DNA from: Lactarius indigo
Lineage: Eukaryota; Basidiomycota; Agaricomycetes; Russulales; Russulaceae
DNA length: 64,000 bases
Assembly: GCA_025766275.1 (NCBI GenBank)
Contig: JAFKAC010000045.1
Location: forward strand, 124,001-188,000
Reading direction: 5' to 3'
In this document: piece after piece, positions 1 to 12,769 of the stretch
Position numbering within the stretch: the first letter of the stretch is position 1
Layout of the letters: each line of letters starts with the position of its first letter
Program-made: the position numbers and the translations under genes
The notes under the pieces: generated by a model
The model's database searches: none
Told to the model about the DNA's origin: nothing
The model's input: the letters and a program-made list of their open reading frames with translations, nothing else

Positions 1-997
1 AAGATCAAACAAATTTCAAAGATGCCCGACGCGAGAGGCGCTATCACCGAGTTAACCCTACTATCCCAAGTGAGCACTAGCGCGATTCAAACCCGCCCAT
101 GCAATTTTATTATAAAGTGCCGCCACCACATGGAGTACATACAGTACGCCCAGGACGGACAGTATTCTGTGAAGTTGTCCCACCAAAGTGGTAGGAAGGG
201 GACAGAAATGCTTGGAAGTTGTCGTACTGACACAATCCCCGTGCGAAACAAACGCGAAGACAAGGTGGGGCGCCGCATCGGGAAGGCTGAGAGGTGGTAA
301 GGCAACTCGTACACCATTGTCAGGTCCTTCCTCCCCGTCGTGCGCGGATCGTCTAGATAGAGAGATTGACTTTGGGTGCAGATCGAACGCGTGCAGCGGG
401 GGAAGAGAAGTATTCGCCGAAGCAAACTTTTGCTATACGCTCGTTCTCTTTTACCTGATTCGGTCTCGAGTTTCGCTCATCAGAACCATGACGCCAGAAC
501 TCGGAATATCGAACATCAAACAAACTTGGGCGCAGGGGATGATCATCACATTCTATGATGAGCGATATGATGAGCTGCGCAAGGTGTACTGCAAACGCGG
601 TGTGCTTCGGGTTGGTGCAGAGATATACCATATTTTAGTGACGTCGGACCAGTCTGCGGAATAATCTCGGGCCCGGGTACAGTCGACGCATTGGCGGTAC
701 GAACGGCACGACTGCCCCGCAAGTGAGATAGAGTGGAGAAATTGAGTGACGCGCCGAGGAGTGGTTGCTAAGGAGCGCTCGAAGTGCAAGATGTCAAAAG
801 GTGGAGGGACAGAGAATCAAAGCAGTGTTGTGCTGTGGGTTGGTAACGGCCCCCTGCAAACGAACCTAGTCTGAATCGCAAGTGAGAGGTTCAGAGGACA
901 GACCCGGGTATTGCCGCCCAAGGCCAAGGCACGGTTGTCACCACGCTTGCACCTCTTCGTCTCTTTTTGCTCTCCACCGCCGTTGGGCCCCTCTCCC
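1..997. other. no gene recognised upstream of the first gene
   Basis: Short overlapping open frames exist on both strands (for example 188-664 plus and 353-631 minus) but none shows a recognisable domain or consistent splice sites. The last ~60 bases before 998 are pyrimidine-rich (CTCTTTTTGCTCTCCACCGCC near 960-982), typical of a fungal core promoter/5' leader for the gene that follows. Confidence 0.5.
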
Positions 998-3900
998 ATG
1001 CCCAGTTTATTTTCGAGAGCCCGTACCACCTCCACCAACCACAAGTCCCTCAGGCCTCAGATCGATTCCTCTGATGAGTTTGGCCGCGTTACCAGTCGTG
1101 GTTCCGCAAGGGGCACTGCCACCGTCCCTGGAAAGAAGGACAAGAACCCCGAAAAGACTCGTATCCGCACACTGAGCTCCCCCAAAGCCAGACCACCTGG
1201 CGCAGTCGTCAGTGAAGAAGAGCCAGTCATCCCAGACGGCAGTTTTTTCCCTCTCAACCTCGAACCACCCCCTCCTGACCTTGCCAGTCCATCAGACCCA
1301 GAACGCGGTGCGTGCCATCTCTCTTCATCATTCCTCTATAGGCGCCGTCGTGCTTGCCGCCCACTGTGATCCTGACGTTTTCTCCCCTGCGATCATCCAC
1401 AAATGCTGTGCTCACACGAGTCGCGTGTCGCCCATGCATACTAAACTCACATCCCCTGACCCTCGAACTGACAACATACCTTACTGACCATGACGATCAC
1501 AGGACCCCGCGAGCGTGAGCAGGACTACGGTTACCTCTCCTATCATCGTCATGTCGTGCTTGGGCTCGAAGAGGTTGACCGCCTCGTCCGCATCATCACC
1601 GAGGAACTCCGTACTCGAGGACTCACCACGCCCTTCCTCTTCTCCAGCCTCGCCCTCGACGTCAACTCCTCCGGCGTCCGCAGACTTATCCAAGCTTTCC
1701 TTCGAACCTGCGTAACCTTCCCCGCGCTGGACGCAGAGCGCACATGGCGCGATGAGGCCCGCTTTGCAGCCCCTCCAGAGCTCGCCATGTTTTTGCGTTG
1801 GGGTCTCGCCCGAATATTGCGTGTCTCTGGAGGTCACGCCGTCCGCGGCCTCATCTCTTGGGACATGTACGTTGACTGGAGCGAAGCCGAACTTGGTAAG
1901 CCACATCGGCTCCATGTGCCTTCCTTCAATGTTGATTCTCCATTTTAGCTCAAGACTATCCCACAACCCATTTCAAGACACTCATCGCACAGCTGGAGCA
2001 GCCCCTCCAGGCGATCATCGTCAACGTTCTCTCTCTCTTGGCTCGCCTAACAGCGCATTCTTCATCCTCGGGCCATACTCCCCCCACACTTTCTCCACTC
2101 TTCGGACCTCTAATCTTTGGTCTTGGTCCTGCTGCCCTACCCTTCCACCATACCTACCTCCAATACCTCCGTGCCACCAATGCCATGGAACACGTGCTAC
2201 TTTCCTTTGTTCGTTGGCAAGACGCACCTAGCAACGAGTCTTCCGGTTCGTTTGGGGGTGGGCCTGGTAGTGCTTCCTCCCTCGGGGTGCCTACACGCCT
2301 GAAAGATTGGATCCGCGGTTATCCGGCTATGCTCCCGGATCCGGCTACTCGCTCAAGGAGCCAGGACAGGCTCCAACCGCGCCGCGGTGCCCGCACTGTA
2401 CGGGTTGTCAGTGTGAGGCGGAACGTCCGGATGTATACACCTGATCTCATCAAGAGCGCCGCAAGCTGGGCGTCGCGCCCTGCAGGTGTGACAGGGCACT
2501 CCCCAAACGTGTTCGCTCAGTCCCGTGATTGGGAAAGAGTTGCGCCACCTACGCTCAGGTTGACCCCCCGCTACGCGGACAGTTTCAAGAAGCGCATGGA
2601 TTTACCGCCTAATTTCCACCCACACACCGGCGTTGCATCATCCAATGCATCGATCGCTTCTTCTGCTACCGTGTCATCGGTCGGGGATAGCCCGACCGAT
2701 TACTTTGGTCTCGGCAAACCAGCCCTGGCTGGCGAAGAGCGATTCCGAAACCTCACAGATCTTAAGTGGGGAGAATTCGAAGCGATGGGCTTTGGGGGTT
2801 TGGACCCGGCGGAAAAGAAACTCCAGTTTGACCTCACCGAAAGTGCGCGGACGGTACGTTGATTTCATTTTAAAGAGGCGTGCGGTAATAACGGTAATGC
2901 TGAAACCACACCTGTGTCGCAGTCCCGAGCCGCAAAGCGAGCGACATTGACCTGGACAGATTTCTCGTCCAGTGGCTTCTCACGCACAGATGCGCCACTC
3001 AGCGCGACGCTCCAGTTTAGTTCTCCTCTCGTAAACTCGATATCGTCTTGGCCGGAGCAACAGGCCGATATCACCCGCAAATTGAAGAAGACGCAGAAAT
3101 CTCTCCCCCCCTTTGGGTGGGACACAGAACCTGTGATGGGTACCGAGGCTGTCATTGAGGAGTCATTCGTTGATGTCTTCTGTGATCTCGTTTACGGCGG
3201 GGGATGGATGGACATAGAGCGGGAAGAAGTCGACCGGGAATGTAATTGGTCCCTGGTGAGTATTGATAGTCAGGGGGACGTTAGGCCACCGCCGCCCTAA
3301 TCATCTTTCACCCTCCACAGATCGAATTCAAGTCTCTTCCGATCGCGAGGTCCACTGTTTCCGGCGGTGCGGACCCACGTACATCCACGACTGTCTTCCT
3401 CTTTGAAGAGTTTGTGCCGCTCGAATACCGTCAACAGCTCTCCGCGGGTGTCCAGAACAAACGAACGCTGGCCTCATTTTTCTCGCCGGGGAAGACCAAG
3501 CAGTGGAAACAGGCCACTACGCTCAATGGGCGTCCCTATGTCGTTGGTCACGTGCCCAGGGGCCTGAATTCCCGCGAAGTCGAATTCGAGGGTCTCCTTC
3601 GCGGCAACCAAAGTTCTACGAAAATTATCTCGCTGGGTCGCGATGGGCCTGTGAAGCGAGACGTGACCCACTCCGATGCTGTGTCCCCCCGGTCTCAGGC
3701 TTCGACGGTTCCCCCACCATCCGCCCTGTTGACCCCCGTAGCGAACCGTACTCCTCGCCCGGAGGATATCTCCCCTCCCCTGTTCGTGGCCCAACGGGAA
3801 GCTGCGACTCTTCGCCCAAGCACCCCGACTACACCAGTTGGTAGTGCCACCAAGCGGCGCTTTCGGTTACCCAGTACGCTCACGCCCAACTCGCGCACGT

Positions 3901-5096
3901 CCGGCTTGACCCCCTCTGTGGCAGAAGACATCGACTTTGAGACGCGGCTCGCAAGCTACAGCGACGACGAGCTGAACAGCCTCAACACGAACATGCGCAA
4001 GCTGTCAAAACACGAACGCCGCCGCTCCAAGGACGACGCCTGGGTGGACATCCTGGTCGCGAGCCACGAGCGCCGCGCCACCAAACAGGACGCCGAGATC
4101 CGCCGTCCAGGTGGCCCACGATCGCGCAACGTAGTCGTTCGTCCGGACCCAGAAGTCGCAAGCCAGGAAGTCGCGCAGGTGCTCGCGGGCGTCCGTGGAC
4201 CCTCCCCCCTCTTCGAGGGAGATAGCGAGGCCGACATTGAGCCGATGAAAGTCCCCCATCGCTCCAAGATGAACAACCGTGGCACGACGCCGCTTGACGA
4301 CAGTTACGAGCCCACGATCCCTGAGAGCGAGGGGCAGACGGAGGCGGACGAGGAGCCCGAGGAAGAAATTGTTCTCCACCCATCGCAGCAGTCGCGACGG
4401 CTGGGCTACTTTGACCTGCACCCCGAGCGCCGACCTCTGCACCACCAGAGCCAAGACGAAGAGCCCCTCCACGAACTGCACATCCGCGCTCCCGTCGACA
4501 ACGTAGTCGAGCCTCCGCGCCGGAGCGACGTCACGGAGAGCGTGTATTCGTCCTCTGGCAGCACGCCCCCCGCCTCGCCCAAAGTCGCTGCCATCCCCGA
4601 TCTGCGCATTGCCACCGCCACCACTGCCTCCCAGTCACCACTACCGCCACCACCACAGCCGCAGTCCACTCCGAGCCCGCAGACCCCGACCTACCAATCC
4701 CCGAAGGACCTGCAGCGCCAGCAGGAAGTGCGCGACCGGCTATCCGGGAAGCCCGGGCCGAAGGCGGGAGCGCTCATAGAGATGTATAGGGAGCGGGAAC
4801 GCCAAGCGGCAGGTGGGGCTGGCAGCAGCAGCAGCAGCAGCAGCAGCACATCTCCCGGCAAAATTGATTCGCTGAAATCGTCGCAGGTGGCAAAGGAGGA
4901 GGCGACGTTACCGGCGACGCCTGAGCCTGAAGTTGAGCCGGAGCTTGAGCCTCTGTCGCCTGCGCCAGAGATGGCAGAACTTATGGAGCCGCCGCCGAGT
5001 CTGGATCTCGATCTTGATCAGGGGCGGAGCAGCCCGTATCGGTATGTGCATGGTGCGCCGCTGCATAATGTTGTTGAGGAAGAAGAGGAGGACTGA
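998..5096 (+). CDS. Msb1/Mug8-like morphogenesis protein (RhoGAP-like fold)
   Basis: Five exons: 998-1307, 1503-1895, 1949-2853, 2923-3255, 3321-5096. All four introns are GT-AG with phases that agree, giving 1238 aa. After a short basic N-terminus, residues ~105-260 (DYGYLSYHRHVVLGLEEVDR onward) resemble the domain of yeast Msb1 / fission yeast Mug8, a RhoGAP-like module linked to Cdc42/Rho1-dependent bud emergence and polarised growth. A conserved middle part follows (TYLQYLRATNAMEHVLLSF; WTDFSSSGFSRTDAPLS). The last ~500 residues are Pro/Ser/Glu-rich and look disordered, with an eight-serine run near 4827-4850. I prefer ATG 998 to the in-frame 911 because the protein then starts MPSLFSRARTTST, as expected for this family. 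The biochemical role is inferred from the family; no catalytic arginine finger was assigned. Confidence 0.75.
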
Positions 5097-6219
5097 AGTC
5101 GATCGATTGAAGTGAAAGTTTTTCCTGTCTCTGCCCTCTCTGCATCTAGTTTTTTTTTTTTTGTGAAGGTCGGCCATCTCGTCCTCTCCCTCCCTCCCTC
5201 TTTTACTTCTTTTTCTTTTTACCCGTGGCGTTTTTTTCCGTTATTAGTTTAGTTTGCTCCCACTCTCGTTGCCCTACCCCACCCCCATGGAACCATGTTA
5301 ATTTCTCTGGTCATCGATACCTATCTGCCTATCCCTACGCTCCCTTTGAGCTTGACATTTTTCTTTACAAGCAGCCATCCACGCCAGCGCGTGAAATTAT
5401 AGCCAACGTCGTTACACGTTAAAACGCTAAAGCCAGACAGTCGTTTTTTCTTCCTTCTCAACCCTCCTTCTCTATGCTTGCCACTTTCTGATTTGCAATT
5501 TTCCGCATTTTAACTTAAAAGTCAATCGAATCACTGGTACCCCCATCAGACTGATAGTAGTGCATCAAAAGACGGTGGATGTTTTAGTTGTGGGCGTGGG
5601 TTAACTCCACACACTAACGTTACTAGGACTTTAGTACTGTACGAGCTGGGAAAGCCACGAGAACACCACTGCATCCGTGATAGATTCTAGCTAATTTTGG
5701 ATAATTTTGGCTTTTTGCCGCTTAGGGTGGTCCAGATGTGGCCCAAATTAGGGGACCTCGTTGGCGGATTCTGTACCTGGCATCCGAAATTGGGTGGACT
5801 ATCTTTGGGCGCAAAAGAATCCCAACAATTCCGGAAAATCGACCAATTACAGGTTGATAGCTGCAATAACGGCCTGTTTATCAGCTTTGATGGGATGCCT
5901 GAAAGGAGTTCTAGGACGGGGTCCTAAAAATACCCCGGAGTGGATCAGCAAACCCATGGCAGCTTGAATGGGAGGAACGCCTGGCGCGCACGCCGCACAC
6001 ATGCAACTTTCATCAGACCGGGGATTAGTGCCGGAGATTTCTCTACATCTTATCAACACGTGACTTTTAGTGTGACATATATGGAGTGTGGTATCACGTG
6101 CATCTTCATAAAAAGACTACCAGCGAACCGCTCACAATTCAGTTCCTTCCTACGGCGGTTGTTAGAAGCTCGCCTTTTACATTTTCTATTCCAAAAAAAA
6201 AACACCCGCTAGACGCGAA
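5097..6219. other. intergenic region, no gene recognised
   Basis: It begins with the likely 3' UTR of the Msb1-like gene, including a T-run at about 5150-5161. Small frames at 5697-5967 have no recognisable domain. An A-run (6193-6202) lies just before the cyclophilin start. Confidence 0.5.
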
Positions 6220-7262
6220 ATGGCTTCATTCCTGCGTAGCTTCACCACTTCTGCTTCCGCAGCAAAAACGCCACTGTTAGTTGTCAAATTATCGGACATT
6301 TTTTGATCCCGTTACGCGTTTTGCTAACTCGGAGATTCCTCTCACTTTACCCTCTCTCGCTCTCTGTTGTGGGTGTGTGGTCTAGGGCAAATGTTTTCGT
6401 ACGTTCGTTCTATTGTTTCTTTCCCGCTTTTACTTTTCCGAACGCTGACGAGCAACCCCCGTTTCTCTCGTATCTTTTGTTTTACTTGCCTCCGTGTCCC
6501 GTGTCCGTGTCCGCATCCGTACAACACCCACACCCGTCACCGCGCTGTCACGATTTGTTCGCGGGTGCAGTTCAACATCGCCATCGACTCAAAACCAGCG
6601 GGCCGAATCGTGTTTCGTCTGTTCGATGACGTGGTGCCACGCACGGCGCAGAATTTCCGCGAGCTCGCAACGGGCCAGCACGGATTCGGATATGCGCAGA
6701 GCTCGTTCCATCGGATCATCCCTAACGTGTGTTAAACTCCATTATTTCAACACTTTTTATTATTAAACGCGTACCTCAAAGTTCATGTTGCAAGGCGGCG
6801 ACTTTACGCGACACAATGGGACCGGTGGACGCTCTATCTATGGCGAACGATTCCAAGGTGCGGCATACGTATCCTCCCCGCGGGGGTGCGAGTGTCGGGT
6901 GCTACGATGCTGATGCTGGAATTTCCAAAAAAAAAATATCTCGTTACGCAGATGAGAACTTTAAGCTGAAGCACGACCGGCCTGGACTGCTCTCGATGGC
7001 CAACGCCGGGCCTGACACGAACGGATCCCAGGTAACGTGCTGCGATTGGCTGGCGTGCGTGCGGGTTACTGAGGAGGGGCCCCACTTTATATGACAGTTT
7101 TTCATCACCACGCAGGTGACTTCGTGGCTCGATGGCAAGCACGTGGTATTTGGAGAAGTAGTCGAAGGCATGGAGGTTGTGAAAGCTGTGGAAGCTGTTG
7201 GGACAGACTCCGGTGCTCCGAAGCATCAGGTGAAAATTACGTCCTCAGGGGTAGCCTCCTGA
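6220..7262 (+). CDS. cyclophilin-type peptidyl-prolyl cis-trans isomerase, possibly mitochondrial
   Basis: Five exons: ~6220-6279, 6571-6726, 6782-6857, 6952-7031, 7098-7262. The enzyme interconverts cis and trans peptidyl-proline bonds. The single cyclophilin domain is complete: [24 protein letters not shown] with the catalytic Arg, [16 protein letters not shown] with the active-site Phe, GSQFFIT with the Gln/Phe pair, and [14 protein letters not shown] with the cyclosporin-contacting Trp and the His. It ends with [14 protein letters not shown]. Phases of exons 2-5 agree exactly. The first exon is least certain: ATG 6220 gives [20 protein letters not shown], a Ser/Arg/Ala-rich leader without acidic residues that suits a mitochondrial presequence. 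Its donor must be non-canonical (GTTGTC at 6280); the better-looking donor GTTAGT at 6276 does not keep phase. An alternative start lies in the frame open from 6367. If the leader is wrong the protein would be cytosolic. Confidence 0.88.
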
Positions 7263-7833
7263 AAGTCGTCGGTTTCATCATGATTGCAGCCAGCTAGCCC
7301 CCCCAAAATATACCTCTCCACAAGTACAGGTGTGAGAATGACAATTCTCAAGTACTCGTGTACGTCATGATGCATGTGGGTAAAACGTTCACACCCACGA
7401 CTGCCCGGTTTGGCAAATGTGGCACTGGCCGCCGTCATTTGACATCCTTCGATTCATATCGGGAACGAGAACACGAAGTTTGTGACAAAAAAAGCACCGA
7501 AAGAAGGGATCACTGTTCAGGCTAAACAGATTTCCCTGTTCCATCCACCGCGCGGAACAGTCGCAAAGGAAATGTAACCTAGTGAACTGAGCTGCCTTGT
7601 TCATTGGGAGGGGCCGATCACCAGAAACGGAATGGAGGATGGATGACAAGACTCGGTGATACGTGCCCACCCTAACCTGACCAGATTAGATCCGGCCCAG
7701 AACCAGGAGATCCCATGAGATCCGAATATGCAACACCCATCTCCCATCCACCCCTCGCGCTCAAAAAGCCAATGCGACATCACCTCCTTCCCCATTCCCG
7801 CCCCTTCTCTTCCCACAAATCACTCCCTCCACA
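7263..7833. other. intergenic region, no gene recognised
   Basis: Contains the 3' region of the cyclophilin gene and the promoter/leader of the monooxygenase gene, ending in a C/T-rich stretch (7780-7830). No conserved frame seen. Confidence 0.5.
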
Positions 7834-9527
7834 ATGCAGAGCCCGCACCCGCACCCTCCTTCCCAGATCGCGTCAGAGGTCCCTATCGAGAAGGTCGCCC
7901 CGCTCTATGACGGTCGCCGTGCTGCTCTCAGCCTCAACATCATCGTCGTTGGCGCCGGCCTCGGCGGTCTCGCCGCCACCCACTCCCTCGCACAAGCCGG
8001 CCACCGCGTGACCCTCCTCGAGGCCGCCGCCCGCCTTGGCGACGTTGGCGCAGGCATCCAAGTCTCTCCCAACCAGTCACGGCTCCTCATCCGCTGGGGC
8101 CTTGGTCCCGCGCTCGCCGCCACCGCCGTGCAGCCCGAGGCGATCGTCTTCCGCCGCTACAACACTGGCGAGCGCGTCGGGTACAGCCACTGGGGCTCAG
8201 ATATGATCCCAGAGCACGGCGCCCCTTACTACCACATCCACCGCGCCGACTACCACACCCTCCTCCATCGTCTTGCCCTCGCCGCACCCGGCGTCCACGT
8301 GCGCCTCGGCGCCACCGTCCGTGACGTGCAGCCAGACCCCGCCGTCAGGGGCGGACCCTCAGTCACGCTTGCGTCGGGCGAGGTCCTCTATGCCGACGTC
8401 GTCATCGCTGCCGACGGCGTCAAGAGCGTGATACAGAAGATCGTCACGGGCCGCGACGATAACCCGACGCCCACAGGCGACGCTGCGTACCGCGCGACCA
8501 TCCCGACTGACCTCATGATCCGCGACCCCGAGCTCCGTCCATTTGTCGAGACGCCGGAGATGACCGGCTGGATGGCCCCTGGCCGCCACCTCATGGCTTA
8601 TTGTATCGTGCGTTAACAAGTACCATTCTCGGCAAAACAAAGTTTTCGGGTGCTAACGATTTGATGTAAACAAAAATGCAGCGCGCGAAAAAGGAGTACA
8701 ATATGGTGTTGCTCCACCCAGACGACGGATCCGTCGAGTCGTGGACCCAGGAAGGCAGTGGCGATAAGATGCGCGCTGATTTTGCGGACTTTGAGCCTCG
8801 GTAAGTTTGTCGTAATGTCGCGAAGATTTGCCGTACTGACGCGCGCATCGTGTTTACAGCGTGCAGAAGCTCCTGAGCTTCGTCAAGTCGACACTCAAGT
8901 GGCGCCTCATGGACCGCGCGCCCCTGCCGACGTGGGTGCATCCAGAAGGCCGGGTAGCGCTCTTGGGCGATTCGTGCCACCCTATGCTTGTGCGTTCCCC
9001 GCCTCTGCTATCTATCGGGTGGCATCTAACCGACCTCCCACACAGCCTTATCGCGCACAAGGTGCCGCCATGGCCATCGAAGATGCCGCCGTCCTCGGCG
9101 ATCTGTTCTCACGCGTCTCATCCTTGAAGCAAGTCCCTGCTCTCCTGCAAGCATACCAGGACCTCCGGTACGTGCACCTTCTCTTCGTCGGCTTCCCCAG
9201 AATTCTGATCACAGGTACCAAATCAGTCTTCCGCGTGCAACGGCGACTCAGCAATCGTCCCGCCTGAACCAGAAGATCTTCCATCTTGATGACGGGCCTG
9301 AGCAGCGCGCGCGTGACGCGGCCATGCGCGCCGCAATGGCCGCGGAGCTCGAGGGCAAGCCGATTTCCGCGCATGGGAACCCGAACCAGTGGGCGGACCG
9401 CGCGAAGAACCGGACGCAGTTCAGCTATGATGCCTACGTCGCGGTCGAGCGGTGGTGGATCAACGGCGGGCGCAAGCAGATCGAGAGGGCCGCACGCACC
9501 GAGACGCCGCTCAGGACACGCCTGTGA
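7834..9527 (+). CDS. FAD-dependent aromatic monooxygenase (salicylate hydroxylase-like)
   Basis: Five exons: 7834-8607, 8682-8800, 8860-8989, 9046-9167, 9215-9527; all phases agree. A clear branch point TGCTAAC lies at 8651 in intron 1. Group A flavoprotein monooxygenases use NAD(P)H and O2 to hydroxylate aromatic acids. Diagnostic motifs are present in order: dinucleotide-binding VVGAGLGGLAATHSLAQAG with the acidic end of strand 2 (VTLLEAAARLGDVGAGI), the DG motif VIAADGVKSVIQ, and the FAD-ribityl GD motif ALLGDSCHPMLPYRAQGAAM. The ATG lies just 35 codons before the Rossmann motif, a normal distance. There is no signal peptide, so it is probably cytosolic. Substrate is not determinable; salicylate or 6-hydroxynicotinate-type acids are usual for this subfamily. 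It sits alone, without pathway partners, between housekeeping genes. Confidence 0.9.
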
Positions 9528-9858
9528 AGCTCCGGCGACATGGTTTTTGGTTCATGTGGAGTTTGGGTGGCGAGGAGGGAGGAGTCTTGCCAGGATCTAT
9601 CTATGCACCTCGCTATCCACGCTGATCTCCCTCCCCACCGCAAATCTGTATTTTTGCAGTTGTCATCATTAATCTGGATTTGTACACTTTTCACGTTGTT
9701 CGTATAGACTGTACAAATGTACAAAAATGCAATTTTTAGATTGTTTCTGAATCGGATCTAGCGGACCGGCAGCTGGCAGGGGAAAAACACACTCGGCATA
9801 TTGGACGCTGGATAGACCGAGAGATCATTATCACTGAGCACACGAGAGACCGTTGACG
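9528..9858. other. intergenic region, no gene
   Basis: 331 bases holding the 3' UTR of the monooxygenase and the promoter of the methyltransferase; nothing else seen. Confidence 0.5.
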
Positions 9859-10932
9859 ATGGCTGACGATGCTGATGTGGAAAGAGGCGAGGACGACGAG
9901 CACCTCATGCTAGACGCGATCTTCCCCGTAGGTCCAAGATCTCTCAATCATCATCAACCATCTCATCCAGTATTATCCTATAGGAACCCCCGCGTCCACC
10001 ATCGCCCGAATCGACGATCGCGGTATACGAGAGCAGTGTCACGGACGCCGAATCGCCCCGACCGTGGAGCACGATCACCGTGCGGCTCGTAGGGAGCCAC
10101 CCGCTCTGGGGCCACTACCTGTGCGTGTGTACCCACCATTCCACTGACCCAGCAAGCACCCCTAAAAGAAACACGCAGGTGGAATGCCGCCCGCGCGCTG
10201 GCGCGCTACCTCGAGCGCACGCCAACGCTCTTTCGCGGGCTCAACGTACTCGAGCTCGGCGCAGGCGCAGGCCTGCCGGGACTCGTCACCGCCAAGAGCG
10301 GCGCGCGGACCGTTTGCGTCTCTCCACTCCATCTCCACGAATTGAATTGAAGGGGAGATGCTAGGTGGTGCTGACGGATTACCCCGATCGCGCGCTCGTG
10401 GACAATATGGCGCATAACGTCGCGCAGAACGGCGTCGACTCGGAGCACGTCGCGGTGCTCGGGTACGTCTGGGGCCGACCCGTCGAGCCGCTCTTTGAGC
10501 CGCTGTCGCGGACAGCGGACGCCACCAAGTTCGGTCTGATCATACTCTCGGACCTCATCTTCAACCACTCGCAGGTGCGGGTTTGAAACCCTGATACTCC
10601 TGAAACTGACGATAACTGTTTCAAGCACCGCGCGTTGCTCTGGACGTGCGAGCGCGCGATCGCGTCGCGCGGGTGCGTGCTGGTGTTTTTCACGCATCAT
10701 AGACCGCCCCTCGCAGAGCGCGACATGGCGTTCTTCGAGATGGCCAGGGAGACGGGGTGGGCGTGCGAAAAGGTACTCACGGAGCGCTTTGCGGTACGAT
10801 TCGGTTCGGTAGTCATTTTCCGTTTTCATGAAACGCCTTTCTTAGCCTATGTTTCCGGAGGAAACGGGAGAGGAGGAGGTGCGATCGACGGTGCATGGGT
10901 GGAAGCTCACTCGGAGTTTAGGAGGAGACTAG
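9859..10932 (+). CDS. EFM7: EFM7-like protein N-terminal/lysine methyltransferase (nicotinamide N-methyltransferase-like fold)
   Basis: Six exons: 9859-9927, 9984-10120, 10179-10311, 10365-10574, 10626-10793, 10846-10932; every junction keeps phase. Yeast EFM7 methylates the N-terminus and adjacent lysine of elongation factor eEF1A using S-adenosylmethionine. Supporting motifs: EPPRPPSPE near the N-terminus, VRLVGSHPLWGHYLWNAAR (substrate side), SAM motif I VLELGAGAGLPGL, acidic post-I VVLTDYPDRALVDNM, a WG..VEPL segment, LIILSDLIFNHSQH, LVFFTHHRP, and the conserved end PMFPEETGEEEVRSTVHGWKL. These match the EFM7 subfamily rather than human NNMT proper. The donor of intron 3 (GTTTGC) is unusual but demanded by phase and homology. 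Acts in the cytoplasm by family knowledge. Confidence 0.9.
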
Positions 10933-12005
10933 CTGGCTCTCTATGCCGACAGATTGTAGATGAAAGACGAATGTTTATGCTTATAGATCTCACTTCATTT
11001 TTTGGGGATCTGGATTGTCATGTGTTCCGGCGAGGAGATACAGTGAAGGGAGACAACAGTCCGAGTAAATGTCACACGGGAGCGAAAGCAGATGTGATTG
11101 CCAGTCCGTCCTATATGGGTGCCCTTATGTGTCGGGTAACAGGAAGTCCGTCGAAGAGCACGGGGTATAAATGTAGTCACGGGGTGTTAACAGTGGGAAG
11201 TGAACATGCACGAGGAATGTATTAAGCTCTACAAATACAATATTAAGTATGGGCCTCAGTCTGCCGACGTCATGCGACCCAAACCAGGAGTTGATGGCTC
11301 AAGGGCGTATGGGTGCGGCGTGACCTGCTCCCTGGACAGGTGTACCCCATATTTGAAACGGAACAGCGGCACGGATAGTGGGGGACGTAACTTACTTTGG
11401 ATGTTCGGGGTCGCTAACCTGGCAGAGCACCTCGATCGAGGCAATCTCGCGGTAGGGCTTGAGTGCAGCGTGAAGATTGATCATGATGGGGATGACCCAA
11501 GGTCTCCGAGATCGTAAGGACGGTCTCCCATGCGTGCTTAACACGCATATAGTTCCGATATTAGAGGAGTCGCAAAGGGAGAGGACAAAGTGCAGAGAGC
11601 CAGTCGTGGCGCGTAATTACGGGACGCCACCAAGATGGTGTCTAAAATTCCAGAGAGCCTAAGGGCAGGAGCTGTTCGGGCTCGCCTGGCACGTTACAGC
11701 GTCTTTTAGAGAGCGGCGTTGAGAACAACAGTAGACTTGACATTAGATCGCGGGCCCCTCTAAGCTTTGGTATTGAGGAAGCTGCCAGAGGTATCACCTA
11801 GACATAGCATGGTGACTTTGGAGACTCGCAACTCGATTGAGATGTGAAGCTGTGGAGTACAGTAGTTGAACATTGAGCGAAGGTCGCTGGCAAGTTCGAA
11901 GCGGGACAGAGACGGGATGTTCAAATTGGCGCCACGTGATTGGCACCTGCACACGCCCGAAGACGACCGACAACCTCTCCCGCCGAACCCTCATTCACGC
12001 CGAAA
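10933..12005. other. intergenic region, no gene recognised
   Basis: About 1.07 kb with scattered short frames and no recognisable domain, RNA gene or repeat. The final stretch is the promoter of SDH4. Confidence 0.5.
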
Positions 12006-12769
12006 ATGGCCTCCACCATCGTCTTGCGCCAGTCTCTAGCAGCTACCAAGCGTCCCCTCGTCTCTCTCCAACTCCAACAACTCGGTGCGTCAGCCTTTTC
12101 TCTTTTACCCCATCTTCGGAGTTGAACACAAATGCGCCCCACACAGCACGTCGCTCGTCCACCAACTTTGCCTACGTTCCCGGCGGTCGTACGTCTCTCT
12201 CGCCTCCCACTGCCTACCTACCTACTAATTTCTTTGACTAGCGATCTATAAAGGCACGGTGAACGATCCGACGACGTTCCCACCGCCGTCCAAGTCGCAC
12301 GGCTCGTATCACTGGTCTTTCGAGCGTCTTCTCGCCGCAGGCCTCGTCCCGCTCACCACAGCCGCATTTGTTACCTCCGGCTCGTCTGCGCCCCTCATTG
12401 ACGGACTCCTCGGCGTCAGCCTCATCGTGCACAGCCACATTGGCGTGCGTTTTCCTTCTTTCATTACCCCCCAACGCATTGCTGACGTTTGGGAAAGTTT
12501 GATGCGGTCTTGGTGGATTACCTCCACAAGCGCAAGTTCCCCACACTTGGTCCTCTATTTACTTGGACGCTTCGCGTGACGACACTTGCTGTCGGGGTGG
12601 GGGTGTACCAGTTCAATACGAACGATATCGGTGCGTGTCTGCATTTATGACAAACACGTGCGCACGAGAGAGCGTGCCCGTACCTTCTCGCGCGCGCGCC
12701 GCTTTCTTCACGACTGATGATTGTCTTCTAGGTTTGACGGAACTCATCCGCCGCGTATGGACTGCATAG
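12006..12769 (+). CDS. SDH4: succinate dehydrogenase membrane anchor subunit (CybS family)
   Basis: Five exons: 12006-12084, 12147-12188, 12242-12444, 12498-12630, 12732-12769, in phase, 164 aa. SDH4/SdhD anchors complex II to the mitochondrial inner membrane and helps form the ubiquinone and haem b sites. The N-terminus (MASTIVLRQSLAATKRPLVS) is a typical presequence. The core SHGSYHWSFERLLAAGLVPL precedes transmembrane helix 1 (LTTAAFVTSGSSAPLIDGLL). It continues LLGVSLIVHSHIGFDAVLVD, with the family's conserved His residues and the Asp-Tyr pair, then HKRKFP and a last helix around TLRVTTLAVGVGVYQFNTND. Length and order fit fungal CybS. The short exon 2 (42 nt) and all phase changes (1,1,0,1) check out. 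Confidence 0.93.

Noticed and set aside
188..664. 158-codon frame near the left edge as a gene
   Set aside because: No domain, no promoter or splice context, and overlapping frames of similar length on the other strand.
1481..1966. Minus-strand 161-codon frame, and many similar long antisense frames over GC-rich exons
   Set aside because: They mirror real exons of the Msb1-like gene and others and show no domain of their own.
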